DNA of 64,000 nucleotides from Rosenbergiella epipactidis (lineage in GTDB: Bacteria > Pseudomonadota > Gammaproteobacteria > Enterobacterales > Enterobacteriaceae), in NCBI RefSeq assembly GCF_018494055.1, contig NZ_JABBFQ010000007.1, forward strand, positions 117,253 through 181,252, written 5' to 3'. The position numbers and the translations under genes are program-made. Below the pieces are notes generated by a model that did not search any database, was not told the origin of the DNA, and saw only the letters and a program-made list of their open reading frames with translations. Below are positions 27,462 to 37,219 of the stretch, piece by piece (positions within the stretch are counted from its first letter, which is position 1; each line of letters starts with the position of its first letter).

Positions 27462-27499
27462 AATGAGTACAATTTCAGTTAAAGTGAATTGTACCCATT
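27462..27499. promoter_or_regulatory. Large inverted repeat, probable MocR operator
   Basis: AATGAGTACAATT (27462-27474) and AATTGTACCCATT (27487-27499) are inverted copies with one mismatch, separated by 12 bases. They lie in the 141-base gap between the LysE gene and the regulator, nearer the regulator start (27522). Confidence 0.6.
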
Positions 27500-27521
27500 A
27501 AACTGACGACAAGGTGTATCC

Positions 27522-29012
27522 ATGACAGAGGTCACGACTCGCTATCAGCAGCTTGCCGACGAATTCGCCACCTTAATTCACCAAGGAAAGATCAAGGCAG
27601 GACAGAGGCTACCCGCCATTAGACGTGTTGCTGAAACCCATCAAGTGAGTGTCAATACTGTGCTTGCGGCATGGCAGCGCCTAGAGAATCGAGGGTTGGT
27701 TGAAGCTAGGCCTCAGTCAGGATTTTACGTACGCAGTGTACTCGCAGAGGTTGCTACTTCCGCACCCAGGCAGCTAAAGCCTCGCGAACTCGGACGGGAA
27801 AAGATGGCGTTAATCGAGGCGGCATTCGCCGCTCAGCGTAATCCGGCTTACACCAATATTTCCCTCGCCTGCCCTCAGCATGAAGACTTTTTCCCCACCG
27901 CTAAGCTGACAAAAATTGCCGCCTCGCTATTACGCAGACGGCCTGACATCATTTCTAAATATGCACTGCCTAATAATGGTGAACCGCTACGCGAACAAAT
28001 CGCCAAGCGCGCCCTCTATTCGGGCTTATCGCTGTCCGCCGAGGAGATCATTATTACTCACGGCTGTTCAGAAGCGATTCAATTAGCCTTGCGGGTCGTC
28101 ACCTCTCCCGGTGACTGTATTGGCGTTGAAAGCCCGACCTACTTCTTCCTTTTTCCTTTACTGGCAGAACTGGGATTGAAAGCCGTCGAGATCCCAACGG
28201 ATCCTCGAAAAGGGATCAAAATGGATGTGCTCGAATTGATGTTGAAAGAGAAACGGATCTCCGCGCTAATCACCATCCCGACGGTCCACAACCCATTAGG
28301 CTTTACCTCCTCTGTCGCAGATAAAAAAAGGTTGGCGCAGTTAGCACAACATTATCAATTACCGATAATCGAAGACGGTATTTATAGCGAGTTACAATTT
28401 CACACTCCGGAATCACCGGCGGTGAAAAGCTTTGATAAAGAAGGTTGGGTCATTTACTGCACCAGCTTTACCAAAACCCTCGCGCCGGATTTTCGTATTG
28501 GCTGGATGATGGCGGGCCGTTTTCACGATGCAATCTCTCGCCTAAAAGGCTTGAGCACATTAGGCGAGTCGGCTCTCTTAACCTCTACCTTAGCCGAATT
28601 TATCGCTAATGGCGGCTATGACCACCACTTACGCTCACTGCGCAGGCGCTATGCCAGCAATATGGATAAGGTCAGAGATATGATTTCGCGCTATTTCCCG
28701 GAAGGGACGCAGGCGACTCGACCAACAGGTGGATTCGTTTTCTGGGCAGAGCTGCCCGGAAAAATTAATACCGTTGATTTGTTCGAACAGTTATTGAATG
28801 AACGTATCTGTGTTACCCCTGGCTCGCTCTATTCCCTCAGCGACCACTATCACCATGCGCTACGCTTATCCTGCTGCTATCCTTTTGATGAGCGCTACCG
28901 TTATGCATTGCGCCGTACTGGTGAACTGGCCTGCGAAATGACGGGGATCCCCCCGCAAGATTTTCAGATGACGGCAGCATTACCTCTCGGCGAAGGCAAC
29001 AGCGAAGCATAA
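27522..29012 (+). CDS. MocR-type regulator (GntR winged helix fused to PLP aminotransferase fold)
   Basis: 496 residues. A GntR-type winged helix (about 1-75; P-A-I-R-R-V-A-E-T-H-Q-V-S-V-N-T-V) is followed by a fold-type I aminotransferase domain. H-N-P-L-G-F and the PLP-binding Lys in S-F-T-K-T-L-A-P-D-F-R-I-G-W (near residue 320) are visible. MocR proteins bind pyridoxal phosphate and an amine or amino acid as effectors, not as substrates. It is divergent from a LysE exporter and a 13-base dyad sits between them; control of that exporter is inferred. The start has AAGGTG upstream. Confidence 0.9.
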   Translation: MTEVTTRYQQLADEFATLIHQGKIKAGQRLPAIRRVAETHQVSVNTVLAAWQRLENRGLVEARPQSGFYVRSVLAEVATSAPRQLKPRELGREKMALIEAAFAAQRNPAYTNISLACPQHEDFFPTAKLTKIAASLLRRRPDIISKYALPNNGEPLREQIAKRALYSGLSLSAEEIIITHGCSEAIQLALRVVTSPGDCIGVESPTYFFLFPLLAELGLKAVEIPTDPRKGIKMDVLELMLKEKRISALITIPTVHNPLGFTSSVADKKRLAQLAQHYQLPIIEDGIYSELQFHTPESPAVKSFDKEGWVIYCTSFTKTLAPDFRIGWMMAGRFHDAISRLKGLSTLGESALLTSTLAEFIANGGYDHHLRSLRRRYASNMDKVRDMISRYFPEGTQATRPTGGFVFWAELPGKINTVDLFEQLLNERICVTPGSLYSLSDHYHHALRLSCCYPFDERYRYALRRTGELACEMTGIPPQDFQMTAALPLGEGNSEA

Positions 29013-29066
29013 GCTATACTGTAATAAAAAGACCTTTAACGCCCAAACCACAATGATGGAATTTTT

Positions 29067-30080
29067 ATGGTTGAGACAAAAAATAATTCAAAGCAGGATA
29101 ACGAAGACCACGAAGCATCGGTGATCCCAATTAAAACGGGGAATACCTCGGTGGATCACTCCATTAAGCAGGCTTCACGCTTCTATATTTGGTTTACTTC
29201 CCTTAAACCCGTGGACCACTTTTTACGGGCGATTGAGCGCTTTAATGATCGCTTAGGAAGCCAATTCGGTGCCGCAATCACCTACTTTTCCTTTCTATCA
29301 TTAATTCCTATCTTAATGGTTTCCTTTGCGGCGCTCGGCTTTGTGTTGGCTTCAAACCAAGCGTTGCTTTCAGAGTTAATTGATAAAATCGTCAATAGTA
29401 TTAGTGATCCAACCCTGACCTCAACATTAAAAAATACTGTTAATACGGCTATTCAACAGCGTACCACTGTGGGGATAACCGGATTATTGCTGGCCCTCTA
29501 TTCAGGGATCAGCTGGGTAGGAAATCTTCGCGAAGCCATTCGTGCCCAGTCCCGCGACGTGTGGGAACGCGCGCCGAAGGATCAGGAGAAAATGTGGCAT
29601 AAGTATTTACGCGATTTCATCTCGCTAACTGGCTTAGTGATAGCGTTGGTGATTTCCGTTTCACTCAACTCCATTGCCGGTTCTGCACAATCAACAATCA
29701 TCAGTGCATTAGGATTAGATCATATCAGCTGGTTACGCCCTCTGATCACGGTGAGCGCGTTGTGTATATCAATAGGATGTAACTACTTAATATTTCTCTG
29801 GATTTTCTGGATACTCCCTCGCCATAAGCCCCATAAAAAAGCCCTTTTCCGTGGCACTTTATTAGCGGCAATAGGTTTCGAGCTGATTAAGTTTATTATG
29901 ACCTTTACCTTACCTAAATTAGCCTCCTCACCGTCGGGCGCGGCATTCGGTTCAGTATTAGGGTTAATGGCTTTCTTTTATTTCTTTGCCCGCTTAACGC
30001 TATTCTGCGCGGCATGGATAGCGACAGCCAATCCTCCTGCTGCTGAAACAAAAGAAGATAACGCGCCAACAACGCATTAA
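29067..30080 (+). CDS. yhjD: YhjD, YihY/BrkB-family inner membrane protein
   Basis: 337 residues. A hydrophilic N terminus (about 65 residues) precedes roughly six membrane helices. F-N-D-R-L-G-S-Q-F-G-A-A-I-T-Y-F-S-F and S-G-A-A-F-G-S-V-L-G-L-M-A-F-F-Y-F-F-A match E. coli YhjD closely. In E. coli mutants, altered YhjD allows survival with minimal lipid IVA lipopolysaccharide, which suggests a link to lipid transport, but its function is uncertain. Followed by a terminator and then yhjE, the same neighbours as in E. coli. Confidence 0.92.
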   Translation: MVETKNNSKQDNEDHEASVIPIKTGNTSVDHSIKQASRFYIWFTSLKPVDHFLRAIERFNDRLGSQFGAAITYFSFLSLIPILMVSFAALGFVLASNQALLSELIDKIVNSISDPTLTSTLKNTVNTAIQQRTTVGITGLLLALYSGISWVGNLREAIRAQSRDVWERAPKDQEKMWHKYLRDFISLTGLVIALVISVSLNSIAGSAQSTIISALGLDHISWLRPLITVSALCISIGCNYLIFLWIFWILPRHKPHKKALFRGTLLAAIGFELIKFIMTFTLPKLASSPSGAAFGSVLGLMAFFYFFARLTLFCAAWIATANPPAAETKEDNAPTTH

Positions 30081-30087
30081 TCTGACG

Positions 30088-30129
30088 ATAGGCTAAATTA
30101 AATAAACTATTTTTTTTAGCCTATTTTTA
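30088..30129 (+). terminator. Intrinsic terminator after yhjD
   Basis: ATAGGCTAAA (30088-30097) and TTTAGCCTAT (30115-30124) form a perfect ten-base stem with a 17-base loop and a following T5 run. Confidence 0.65.
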
Positions 30130-30299
30130 GCGTATCCCACCAGCTTATTCTCTATTCCCAGATAACTTCGTTTGTCTAATGCCCTGTCACTACGATTATT
30201 CGCTATAGAGCCTGTGCGGCGGCGTGTCAGTTAATTGAACCATGCGGCATGCCTGCGTAATATGATTTTCCGATGTAACAAAAATAAGAAAATGGAATT

Positions 30300-31634
30300 A
30301 TGCAAACTTCAGAAACTCTGGCAGAAGCTGCTCAGCAGGCTCCCCCCATCAATTCACGCAATAAAGTGATCATCGCGTCTTTAGTCGGTACGGCAATTGA
30401 ATTCTTCGATTTTTATATTTATGCCACGGCAGCGGTTATCGTTTTTCCGCATATCTTTTTTCCGCAGGGTGATCCGACCGTTGCAACGTTACAGTCGTTA
30501 GCGACTTTCGCTATTGCCTTCATTGCCCGCCCGATTGGCTCAGCACTCTTTGGCCATTTCGGCGATAAAGTCGGCCGTAAGGCAACCTTGGTCGCATCAT
30601 TAGTCACCATGGGTGTCTCTACGGTGGTTATCGGCTTACTCCCTAGCTATCAAACCATTGGTGTGGTTGCACCACTGCTTTTGGCATTGGCTCGATTTGG
30701 CCAAGGACTAGGGCTTGGTGGCGAATGGGGGGGAGCGGCATTACTCGCAACAGAGAACGCGCCAGCAAAAAAAAGAGCATTGTATGGCTCTTTCCCACAA
30801 CTGGGCGCACCGATCGGCTTTTTCTTTGCTAATGGCACCTTTTTATTGCTCTCTTGGTTGCTGACCGACCAACAGTTTATGCAGTGGGGATGGCGCGTAC
30901 CCTTTATCCTGTCAGCAGTCCTCGTCATTGTTGGGCTTTATGTGCGGGTATCGTTACACGAAAGCCCGGTGTTTACTCAAGCTAAACAGTCACAGCAGCA
31001 CGTTAGCCTGCCTATCGGTACATTGTTTAGTAAACACTTTAGGGCAATGGTATTAGGCACATTTATCATGTTGGCGACCTATACCCTATTTTATATCATG
31101 ACGGTTTATTCCATGAGCTATGGCACGGCCCCTGCACCGCAAGGACTGGGCTTTTCCCGGAATAGTTTTTTATGGATGTTAATGGTGGCGGTGATCGGAT
31201 TTGGTGTCGCGATCCCTATTGCCGGGATCTTGGCGGATCGCTTCGGTCGTCGCTCTACGATGATCGCGATTACCCTATTGATCATTGTTTTCGCTTTACT
31301 GTTTCCCTCTATTTTGGCCAGCGGGTCACAGTGGTTGGTAATGCTATTCCTGACGCTTGGGTTAACAATTATGGGCTTAACTTTCGGTCCAATGGGGGCT
31401 TTGTTACCCGAACTTTTTCCCACCGAGGTTCGCTACACTGGAGCATCCTTCTCCTATAACTTGGCATCAATACTGGGTGCTTCTGTGGCGCCTTATATTG
31501 CGACGTGGCTAAATGCCAAATGGGGACTGTTCGCGGTCGGCCTTTACCTTGCATCAATGGCTGTGCTGACATTGATCGCGCTAATGATGAGCAAAGAGAC
31601 GCGACACACGACACTTTACCGGCAGCGTTCTTAA
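30300..31634 (+). CDS. yhjE: YhjE, MFS metabolite:proton symporter
   Basis: 444 residues, twelve membrane helices. G-T-A-I-E-F-F-D-F-Y-I-Y-A-T near residue 28, the loop G-D-K-V-G-R-K-A-T-L, R-F-G-Q-G-L-G-L-G-G-E-W-G-G-A, and P-E-L-F-P-T-E-V-R-Y-T-G identify the metabolite:H+ symporter group (relatives of ShiA and ProP). It is nearly colinear with E. coli YhjE and adjacent to yhjD as there. The substrate is unproven. It marks the last conserved gene before the metabolic island. Confidence 0.92.
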   Translation: MQTSETLAEAAQQAPPINSRNKVIIASLVGTAIEFFDFYIYATAAVIVFPHIFFPQGDPTVATLQSLATFAIAFIARPIGSALFGHFGDKVGRKATLVASLVTMGVSTVVIGLLPSYQTIGVVAPLLLALARFGQGLGLGGEWGGAALLATENAPAKKRALYGSFPQLGAPIGFFFANGTFLLLSWLLTDQQFMQWGWRVPFILSAVLVIVGLYVRVSLHESPVFTQAKQSQQHVSLPIGTLFSKHFRAMVLGTFIMLATYTLFYIMTVYSMSYGTAPAPQGLGFSRNSFLWMLMVAVIGFGVAIPIAGILADRFGRRSTMIAITLLIIVFALLFPSILASGSQWLVMLFLTLGLTIMGLTFGPMGALLPELFPTEVRYTGASFSYNLASILGASVAPYIATWLNAKWGLFAVGLYLASMAVLTLIALMMSKETRHTTLYRQRS

Positions 31635-31735
31635 CTCCCTCCCTGCTGTTCAGGAGAAGTATTTCTGATATTTCGATAATAAAGGGTCACCCTCACAGAG
31701 GGTGCTTATGAGAGTGGATCCTTTTAAGGAGAGTG

Positions 31736-32027
31736 AACAATACCTGTATCAACTTTCGCTTTCCTATCTCTGTAACGTTATACGCATGGTGGTTCGACGA
31801 AGAGGGTGAGGATATTATGGTTCGAGTTGACGGTCATTTTTCATGTGCTTGATGCTACCATTTCGGGGTATGGACTGGCTTATGTTCCTGAAGAAATCGC
31901 ACTACCCTACATAGAAAATGGAGGGATCTGGTACGCGTACTTTGAAAATAGTCGCCACTTTGGAAATGGTTTTTATCGTTATTCCCCCAGCCGACATCAC
32001 GACTCGCCCCTTCACAGCACCTATTGA
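31736..32027 (+). pseudogene. LysR-type regulator, C-terminal remnant with frameshift
   Basis: Two reading frames together give the end of a LysR effector domain. Frame one from about 31736 reads C-I-N-F-R-F-P-I-S-V-T-L-Y-A-W, then D-I-M-V-R-V-D-G-H-F, and stops; the other frame continues S-G-Y-G-L-A-Y-V-P-E-E-I-A-L-P-Y-I-E-N-G-G and Y-R-Y-S-P-S-R. These are standard LysR C-terminal motifs in the right order. The DNA-binding half is missing. This is a decayed gene. Confidence 0.7.
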
Positions 32028-32818
32028 ATATTTTGGTTGATAAAAGGCCTGTGGTATTAAGTTGCTAACCTTGTGGCGTTTCGACCGGCTGGTAGGAATG
32101 TGTTACCTCTGTCCAGAAGTATTTCCCGACAATCAGTATTGTCACACAGTAGCTTTATTGTAGACGCTCAGCATTCCAATAACCGCTTCTCGTGGAGTGG
32201 ACTGATAAAGAATGGTTTACCGTAGTATGTAAGACAATAGCCGATTATGCTTCAACTATCGCTATCTTGATGGTGAAAAGGCAATGGGTGCATCACTGTT
32301 CAGGGCAACGTACAAAATCTTAGTGCAAAGCATTTCCATCGAGTAATGACTCTATCAAACCTGACGACAATGAATTCATATTTCCAAGTGAGTATTGCCG
32401 GTTTTTATCTTTTGGCCGCACACGCGCATTGACCCAATTTCTCTCACCACAACTGCCCGTAATTACAAATTTTAACAGTACACCATTATTTCTATTGAAA
32501 TTAATAATTTTAACTTAGCTATTTGATTCAAATAAAATATCCGAGTTAATGTGATAGGCTCCTCGTTTTTTGATAGCGCTGCGCTAGACACAAGGTGCTT
32601 GCCAACAATATCATAAATACACATAATCGTAACATATTGTTATCAAGACAGTTAATCTGAGGATAAAATATTTATCAACATCCTCTGATTTGGAGATATG
32701 AAGAGGCTGATTTAAGCTATGGGATTAATACTTTATGAACCAGTGTGATTAACCTTGAGCAAAAAAAACAACAAAGTAAAGTGAAAAAATCAACCGTAGA
32801 CAACCCAGTAGCGCTGGC
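32028..32818. other. AT-rich non-coding stretch
   Basis: About 790 bases with no open frame that I can support on either strand. It is AT-rich, especially from 32460 to 32700, and lies between two gene remnants. It looks like decayed coding DNA, but nothing specific was recognised. Confidence 0.4.
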
Positions 32819-33198
32819 TGGAGTATCCTCGGTAATGTAGGCGATTCGACAAATGCGGCACTGATAGTACAACGGTATGATTGAGATTAAGCATACAATG
32901 TCGTGGTTACCTACCTGCGTGATACGCCGTCTAGATAGCGAATGGATGTGCTGGTTTGCAAGAATGATGCACTGGCTTTTGATGCCATGCAGGCAATACG
33001 TGATAATAATGAGTAATTACAGTTCGGCTTGGTGGTATTAATGATATTGATGAAGCACAGACTTCGACTTGGAAGCTTATTGGCTGGAATCAGCTTACTG
33101 AAGCGATTAATTGGTTATTCGATAGTGTTGCCAATAAAAGGGGAGACTGACGTAACGATGAATTTTGGATCAAACGGTCTCACCTAAAGGTTAGCTAA
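32819..33198 (+). pseudogene. LacI-type regulator, effector-domain remnant
   Basis: Read with several stop codons and one frameshift, this gives G-N-V-G-D-S-T-N, then D-V-L-V-C-K-N-D-A-L-A-F-D-A-M-Q-A-I-R, then G-G-I-N-D-I-D-E-A and W-K-L-I-G-W-N-Q-L-T-E-A-I-N. The order and spacing fit the C-terminal sugar-binding domain of a LacI-family repressor (V-C-x-N-D-x-x-A, then G-x-D-D-I-x-x-A). A periplasmic sugar-binding protein is the alternative. No intact N-terminal part was found. Confidence 0.5.
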
Positions 33199-33380
33199 TG
33201 TATTACGCTGTCATTGACTACTATGACGGTATTTTATTGAAGAGAAATGTCAGTCACTTTGTCTCTTCACGCTTCTACTCAGAATCTAAAACAACACTGT
33301 CTATTAGATAAACTCGTATAATTCATTTTAAGTGAGCGTGTTTTCATGTAGTCGGTGACTCTACTCCTATGGAGCATCGT

Positions 33381-34112
33381 ATGGAACGTCGATATTTTAT
33401 TAAAACCGGGATGGTTCTTGCCATGACAGGGACCGCTGCATCTATATTTAAACCCGCAGGGGCCGCAGACAATGTATTGTCGGGAGGTAAACTCTGGCGT
33501 GCTAAGCAAACCCCCCCTCCAACTCCCGCCGATCCTACTCGAAGACTATTTTTCACCGAGCGTGAATCTCAGTTAGTAACATCGATTTTCGATCGCCTGA
33601 TCCCTGCAGATGAACTCAGTATTAGTGCCTCTCAAGCAGGCTGTGTGGTATTTATCGATAACCAACTCGCAGGCGCCTACGGCCGAGCTAACTGGCGATA
33701 CAATGTGGGTCCTTTTGAAAATGGCACTGCTTCTCAGGGGAATCAATCACCTTTGACCCCTGCAGAGATATATCGCAAGGGGTTGGCTGAATTAGATGTC
33801 CATTGTCAGAAGCTGTTAGGGAAATCATTTACTGAATTAGATGACGAGGCTAAAGACAGCTATCTGGAAAAAATGGAAGCTGGCCAGTTCACTTATGCAA
33901 CGCTTTCTGCCAAAGGCTTTTTTAGTCAATTACTCAGCAATGTTCAGGAGGGCTTTCTCGCTGATCCAATTTATGGTGGTAACCGTAACATGGTGGGTTG
34001 GAAAATGATTGGTTTCCCTGGTGCACGCTACGATTATCGCGACTATGTACGATTGAAAGGACAGAAACTCAATATTGAACCTATCAGTATTATCGACCTC
34101 CTGAAAGCTTAA
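33381..34112 (+). CDS. Gluconate 2-dehydrogenase subunit 3 (gamma)
   Basis: 243 residues from the ATG at 33381, six bases after GGAG; the frame also has an ATG at 33369 without a binding site. The N terminus E-R-R-Y-F-I-K-T-G followed by a hydrophobic run and A-G-A-A-D resembles a twin-arginine export signal, so the folded protein would carry the FAD subunit into the periplasm. The body (F-F-T-E-R-E, I-F-D-R-L-I-P-A-D, G-A-R-Y-D-Y-R-D-Y-V) matches the gamma subunit family. It is the first of three genes with 16- and 10-base gaps. Confidence 0.92.
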   Translation: MERRYFIKTGMVLAMTGTAASIFKPAGAADNVLSGGKLWRAKQTPPPTPADPTRRLFFTERESQLVTSIFDRLIPADELSISASQAGCVVFIDNQLAGAYGRANWRYNVGPFENGTASQGNQSPLTPAEIYRKGLAELDVHCQKLLGKSFTELDDEAKDSYLEKMEAGQFTYATLSAKGFFSQLLSNVQEGFLADPIYGGNRNMVGWKMIGFPGARYDYRDYVRLKGQKLNIEPISIIDLLKA

Positions 34113-34128
34113 TTAAAAAAGGTTAAAT

Positions 34129-35901
34129 ATGAATTACACCAGACCTAAAGCTGATGCTGTTATTGTCGGCCTTGGTTGGGCCGGTTCTCTTATGGCAGAA
34201 GAACTGACTCGTGCCGGATTAAATGTTGTCGCGATTGAACGTGGTCCTTGGGAACAAACTCAGACTAATTTCTCCCCAGCGATTGCCGCTGACGAACTCC
34301 GTTATGGGGTCCGTCGTGAGATTTTAAAACCCCCGAGCGTCGAGACCCTGACGTTTCGTAATGATAGCAGTCAGAAAGCGCTACCCGCACGCGACTGGAA
34401 TGCCTTTCAGATGGGCTTCAGCGTGGGGGGTGCCGGTAAGCACTGGGCAGCGAATGCCTGGCGTTTTAATCCATCTGATTTTGAAATGGCCACGCGCCTA
34501 CGTGATCGTTACAATAACATGCCACTGGCCGATGGCCTGATTGTTCAGGATTGGGGGGTTAGCTATACGGAACTAGAACCGTTCTACGATCGCATCGAGA
34601 AAATTGCCGGTATTTCCGGGAAGGCCGGCGTACTGAACGGAGAGAAACAGGCGGGTGGTAATCCGTTTGAAGGCAGTCGCAGTAGCGAATATCCAACTCC
34701 ACCGCTGGTACGTTCCCATTGGAACGATAAGTTTCATCAGATCACAGAAAAAATGGGTTACCATCCTTTCCCAATACCGGCTGGTACGATCGGGGCTGCC
34801 TATACTAATCCGCTTGGTATTAACCTTGCGCCCTGTACCTACTGTGGCTATTGCGGCTTCTATGGTTGTGGTAACTGGTCGAAATCATCCCCCAACATTT
34901 GTGTTATACCCGCGCTGATGGATCGCACCAATTTCACCTTGCTGACGGAATGTACTGCCTTACATATTGATAAAGCGGAAGATGGAAAAACGGTGACTGG
35001 TGTGACCTTCCTTGATTCTGATGGCAATACTGGTTTTCAGCCAGCGGATATCGTCTGTCTTTCGGCATACCAGTTAGATAATGTGCGTTTGCTGTTGCTG
35101 TCTAAAATTGGTCAAGCCTACGATCACGCTACCGGAGAAGGGACATTGGGTCGTGCCTACAACTATCAGACCATGTCGATGGGCTATCTCTACTATGAAA
35201 ATGAGCAGATGAATCCGTTTATCTCGACCGGTGCGCTTTCTACCCAAATTGACGATTTTAACGGCGATAATTTTGACCATTCTGGCTTAGGTTTCCTCGG
35301 CGGTGCCGGGATTCAGGCGCTCTCTGACCAAGGCACACCACTGAGTATGACTGACCGTTTGCCACCTAATAGCAAAATGTGGGGCTCAGAATGGAAAAAG
35401 GCTTTTCAAAAAAGCTACCAAAACTACGCCAAGATCCAAGGGCAGGGCACATCCTATTCCCATCGTGACTCTTACCTCTCTCTAGATCCAAATTATAATG
35501 ATGCCAATGGTCAGCCGCTACTACGGCTTACATTCGACTATAACCAGAATGACCGTTTAATGGCGCGCTATATCCGCGATCGTATTGAAGATATTTGTAA
35601 AGTCTCTGGTGCCAGTAGTTGGGAAACGGAAGCCTTCCCGGATAAGCACAATTCTCCGTTCCGAGCCTACGATAGCTCGCATACTATCGGTGGTGCGGTC
35701 ATGGGTAAAGATCCTGCTACATCGGTACTGAATCGTTATCAGCAGCATTGGGACGCGCACAACTTGTTCGTGCTGGGCGCCTCATCATTCCCGAACAACG
35801 GTGGCTATAATCCGACTATTACACTCAGTGCGCTAACGTTATGGACGGCACATGCCATCGTTAACGATTACATAAAAAACCCAGGCCCACTGGTCAGTTA
35901 A
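34129..35901 (+). CDS. Gluconate 2-dehydrogenase, FAD (GMC) catalytic subunit
   Basis: 590 residues, a GMC-type flavoprotein. The FAD-binding V-G-L-G-W-A-G-S is at about 13-20, G-G-A-G-K-H-W-A-A-N-A-W near 105, a Cys-rich patch C-T-Y-C-G-Y-C-G-F-Y-G-C-G near 235, and the C-terminal active-site region around H-T-I-G-G-A and N-N-G-G-Y-N-P-T-I-T. It oxidises D-gluconate to 2-keto-D-gluconate on the periplasmic face and hands electrons to the cytochrome subunit. It may accept related sugar acids. It lacks its own signal, consistent with export together with the small subunit. Confidence 0.92.
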   Translation: MNYTRPKADAVIVGLGWAGSLMAEELTRAGLNVVAIERGPWEQTQTNFSPAIAADELRYGVRREILKPPSVETLTFRNDSSQKALPARDWNAFQMGFSVGGAGKHWAANAWRFNPSDFEMATRLRDRYNNMPLADGLIVQDWGVSYTELEPFYDRIEKIAGISGKAGVLNGEKQAGGNPFEGSRSSEYPTPPLVRSHWNDKFHQITEKMGYHPFPIPAGTIGAAYTNPLGINLAPCTYCGYCGFYGCGNWSKSSPNICVIPALMDRTNFTLLTECTALHIDKAEDGKTVTGVTFLDSDGNTGFQPADIVCLSAYQLDNVRLLLLSKIGQAYDHATGEGTLGRAYNYQTMSMGYLYYENEQMNPFISTGALSTQIDDFNGDNFDHSGLGFLGGAGIQALSDQGTPLSMTDRLPPNSKMWGSEWKKAFQKSYQNYAKIQGQGTSYSHRDSYLSLDPNYNDANGQPLLRLTFDYNQNDRLMARYIRDRIEDICKVSGASSWETEAFPDKHNSPFRAYDSSHTIGGAVMGKDPATSVLNRYQQHWDAHNLFVLGASSFPNNGGYNPTITLSALTLWTAHAIVNDYIKNPGPLVS

Positions 35902-35911
35902 GGAGAACGTG

Positions 35912-37219
35912 ATGGCGAATAAATTACGACGTATTGCACTCGCGGTTGGCGCAGTAGTCTTGGTAGGAGGAATAGGTTATACCGGACTGGTTCAATACGG
36001 ATTACACAAACGCTACCCTCAAACCGTAAGGATCGAAGAGGGTGCTGGCCTTAAGGACCAGATAGCACGGGGAGAGTATATCGCGCGCTTATCTGACTGT
36101 ACCGCCTGTCACACCAAAGATGGTGGGCAACCTTTTGCGGGGGGCTATAAATTGGAGACACCCTTTGGTGCCATCCTGTCCTCGAATATTACCTCAGATA
36201 AAGAAACCGGCATTGGTGGCTGGACTCAAGAGCAATTTGATCGTGCAGTGCGTCATGGTGTTGGTTCATACGGTAACCTATATGCGGCGATGCCTTACAA
36301 TGCTTACGCCAAATTGACTGATCAGGACCTAACAGACCTGTGGGCCTATATTCGGACTATACCTGCAGTAAGTAATAAGGTGGTGGAAAACCAACTCCCT
36401 TTCCCATTTAATCAACGCTGGATACTCGCGGGCTGGAACCTACTATTTTTCAAGGATCAGGTATTCCAGGAAAACACGCAAGTGAGCCCAGAGGTCAATC
36501 GTGGCGCATATCTGGTTGAGGGTGCAGGTCACTGTGCGTCTTGCCATACGGCAAAAAACCTCCTAGGGGGTGATTCTTCCGCTTATTTGCAGGGAGGGAC
36601 TTTACAGGGCTGGTTTGCACCGGATCTTACCCCAAATCCCCATACAGGTCTGGGTCACTGGAGTCGCGAAGATATCGTCAACTATTTGCGCGCTGGGACT
36701 AATAGCAAAACTGCCTCATCAGGCCCGATGACTGAAGCGATTGAAAATTCAACTCAATATATGAGTGAGAGCGATCTGCACGCTATCGCGCAATATCTGC
36801 ACTCACTGCCCGCATCGCAGAGCACCATCCCTGCCGCGATTGATAGCCAACAGAACGCGATGTTGGTGGGTAAAAAAATATATGAATCACAGTGTAATGC
36901 CTGCCATCTCTCGGATGGGTCAGGGGTTAGAAACATGATTCCATCGCTCGCCGGTAATGCGCAGGTGAACTCAGCTGATGCATCCAGCCTGCTTAACGTT
37001 GTGCTAAATGGCAGTCAAGGACCATTCACCCATGCTAATCCGACGGCTGCAGGTATGCCGGCGTTTGCCTGGAAACTTTCTGATAGCAATATTGCAGATG
37101 TGATGACCTATATACGCAATAGATGGGGGAACGCTGCTCAACACGTATCCAGTGAACAGGTTGAGAAAGCCCGCCAATCTACTCATGCTTCAGAATGGCT
37201 GGGTGCGGATAAAAATTAA
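35912..37219 (+). CDS. Gluconate 2-dehydrogenase, tri-heme cytochrome c subunit
   Basis: 435 residues from the ATG at 35912 (AGGAG seven bases upstream; a GTG directly before is possible). An N-terminal membrane helix (about 8-28) acts as a signal anchor. Three c-type heme sites are visible: C-T-A-C-H (63-67), C-A-S-C-H (near 210) and C-N-A-C-H (near 328), each with downstream Met candidates. It passes electrons from the FAD subunit to ubiquinone. Last gene of the operon, with a terminator about 137 bases beyond. Confidence 0.93.
   Translation: MANKLRRIALAVGAVVLVGGIGYTGLVQYGLHKRYPQTVRIEEGAGLKDQIARGEYIARLSDCTACHTKDGGQPFAGGYKLETPFGAILSSNITSDKETGIGGWTQEQFDRAVRHGVGSYGNLYAAMPYNAYAKLTDQDLTDLWAYIRTIPAVSNKVVENQLPFPFNQRWILAGWNLLFFKDQVFQENTQVSPEVNRGAYLVEGAGHCASCHTAKNLLGGDSSAYLQGGTLQGWFAPDLTPNPHTGLGHWSREDIVNYLRAGTNSKTASSGPMTEAIENSTQYMSESDLHAIAQYLHSLPASQSTIPAAIDSQQNAMLVGKKIYESQCNACHLSDGSGVRNMIPSLAGNAQVNSADASSLLNVVLNGSQGPFTHANPTAAGMPAFAWKLSDSNIADVMTYIRNRWGNAAQHVSSEQVEKARQSTHASEWLGADKN

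Noticed and set aside
31806..32027. Intact 73-residue hypothetical gene
   Set aside because: It is the out-of-frame continuation of a LysR effector domain whose first part lies in another frame; treated as a pseudogene.
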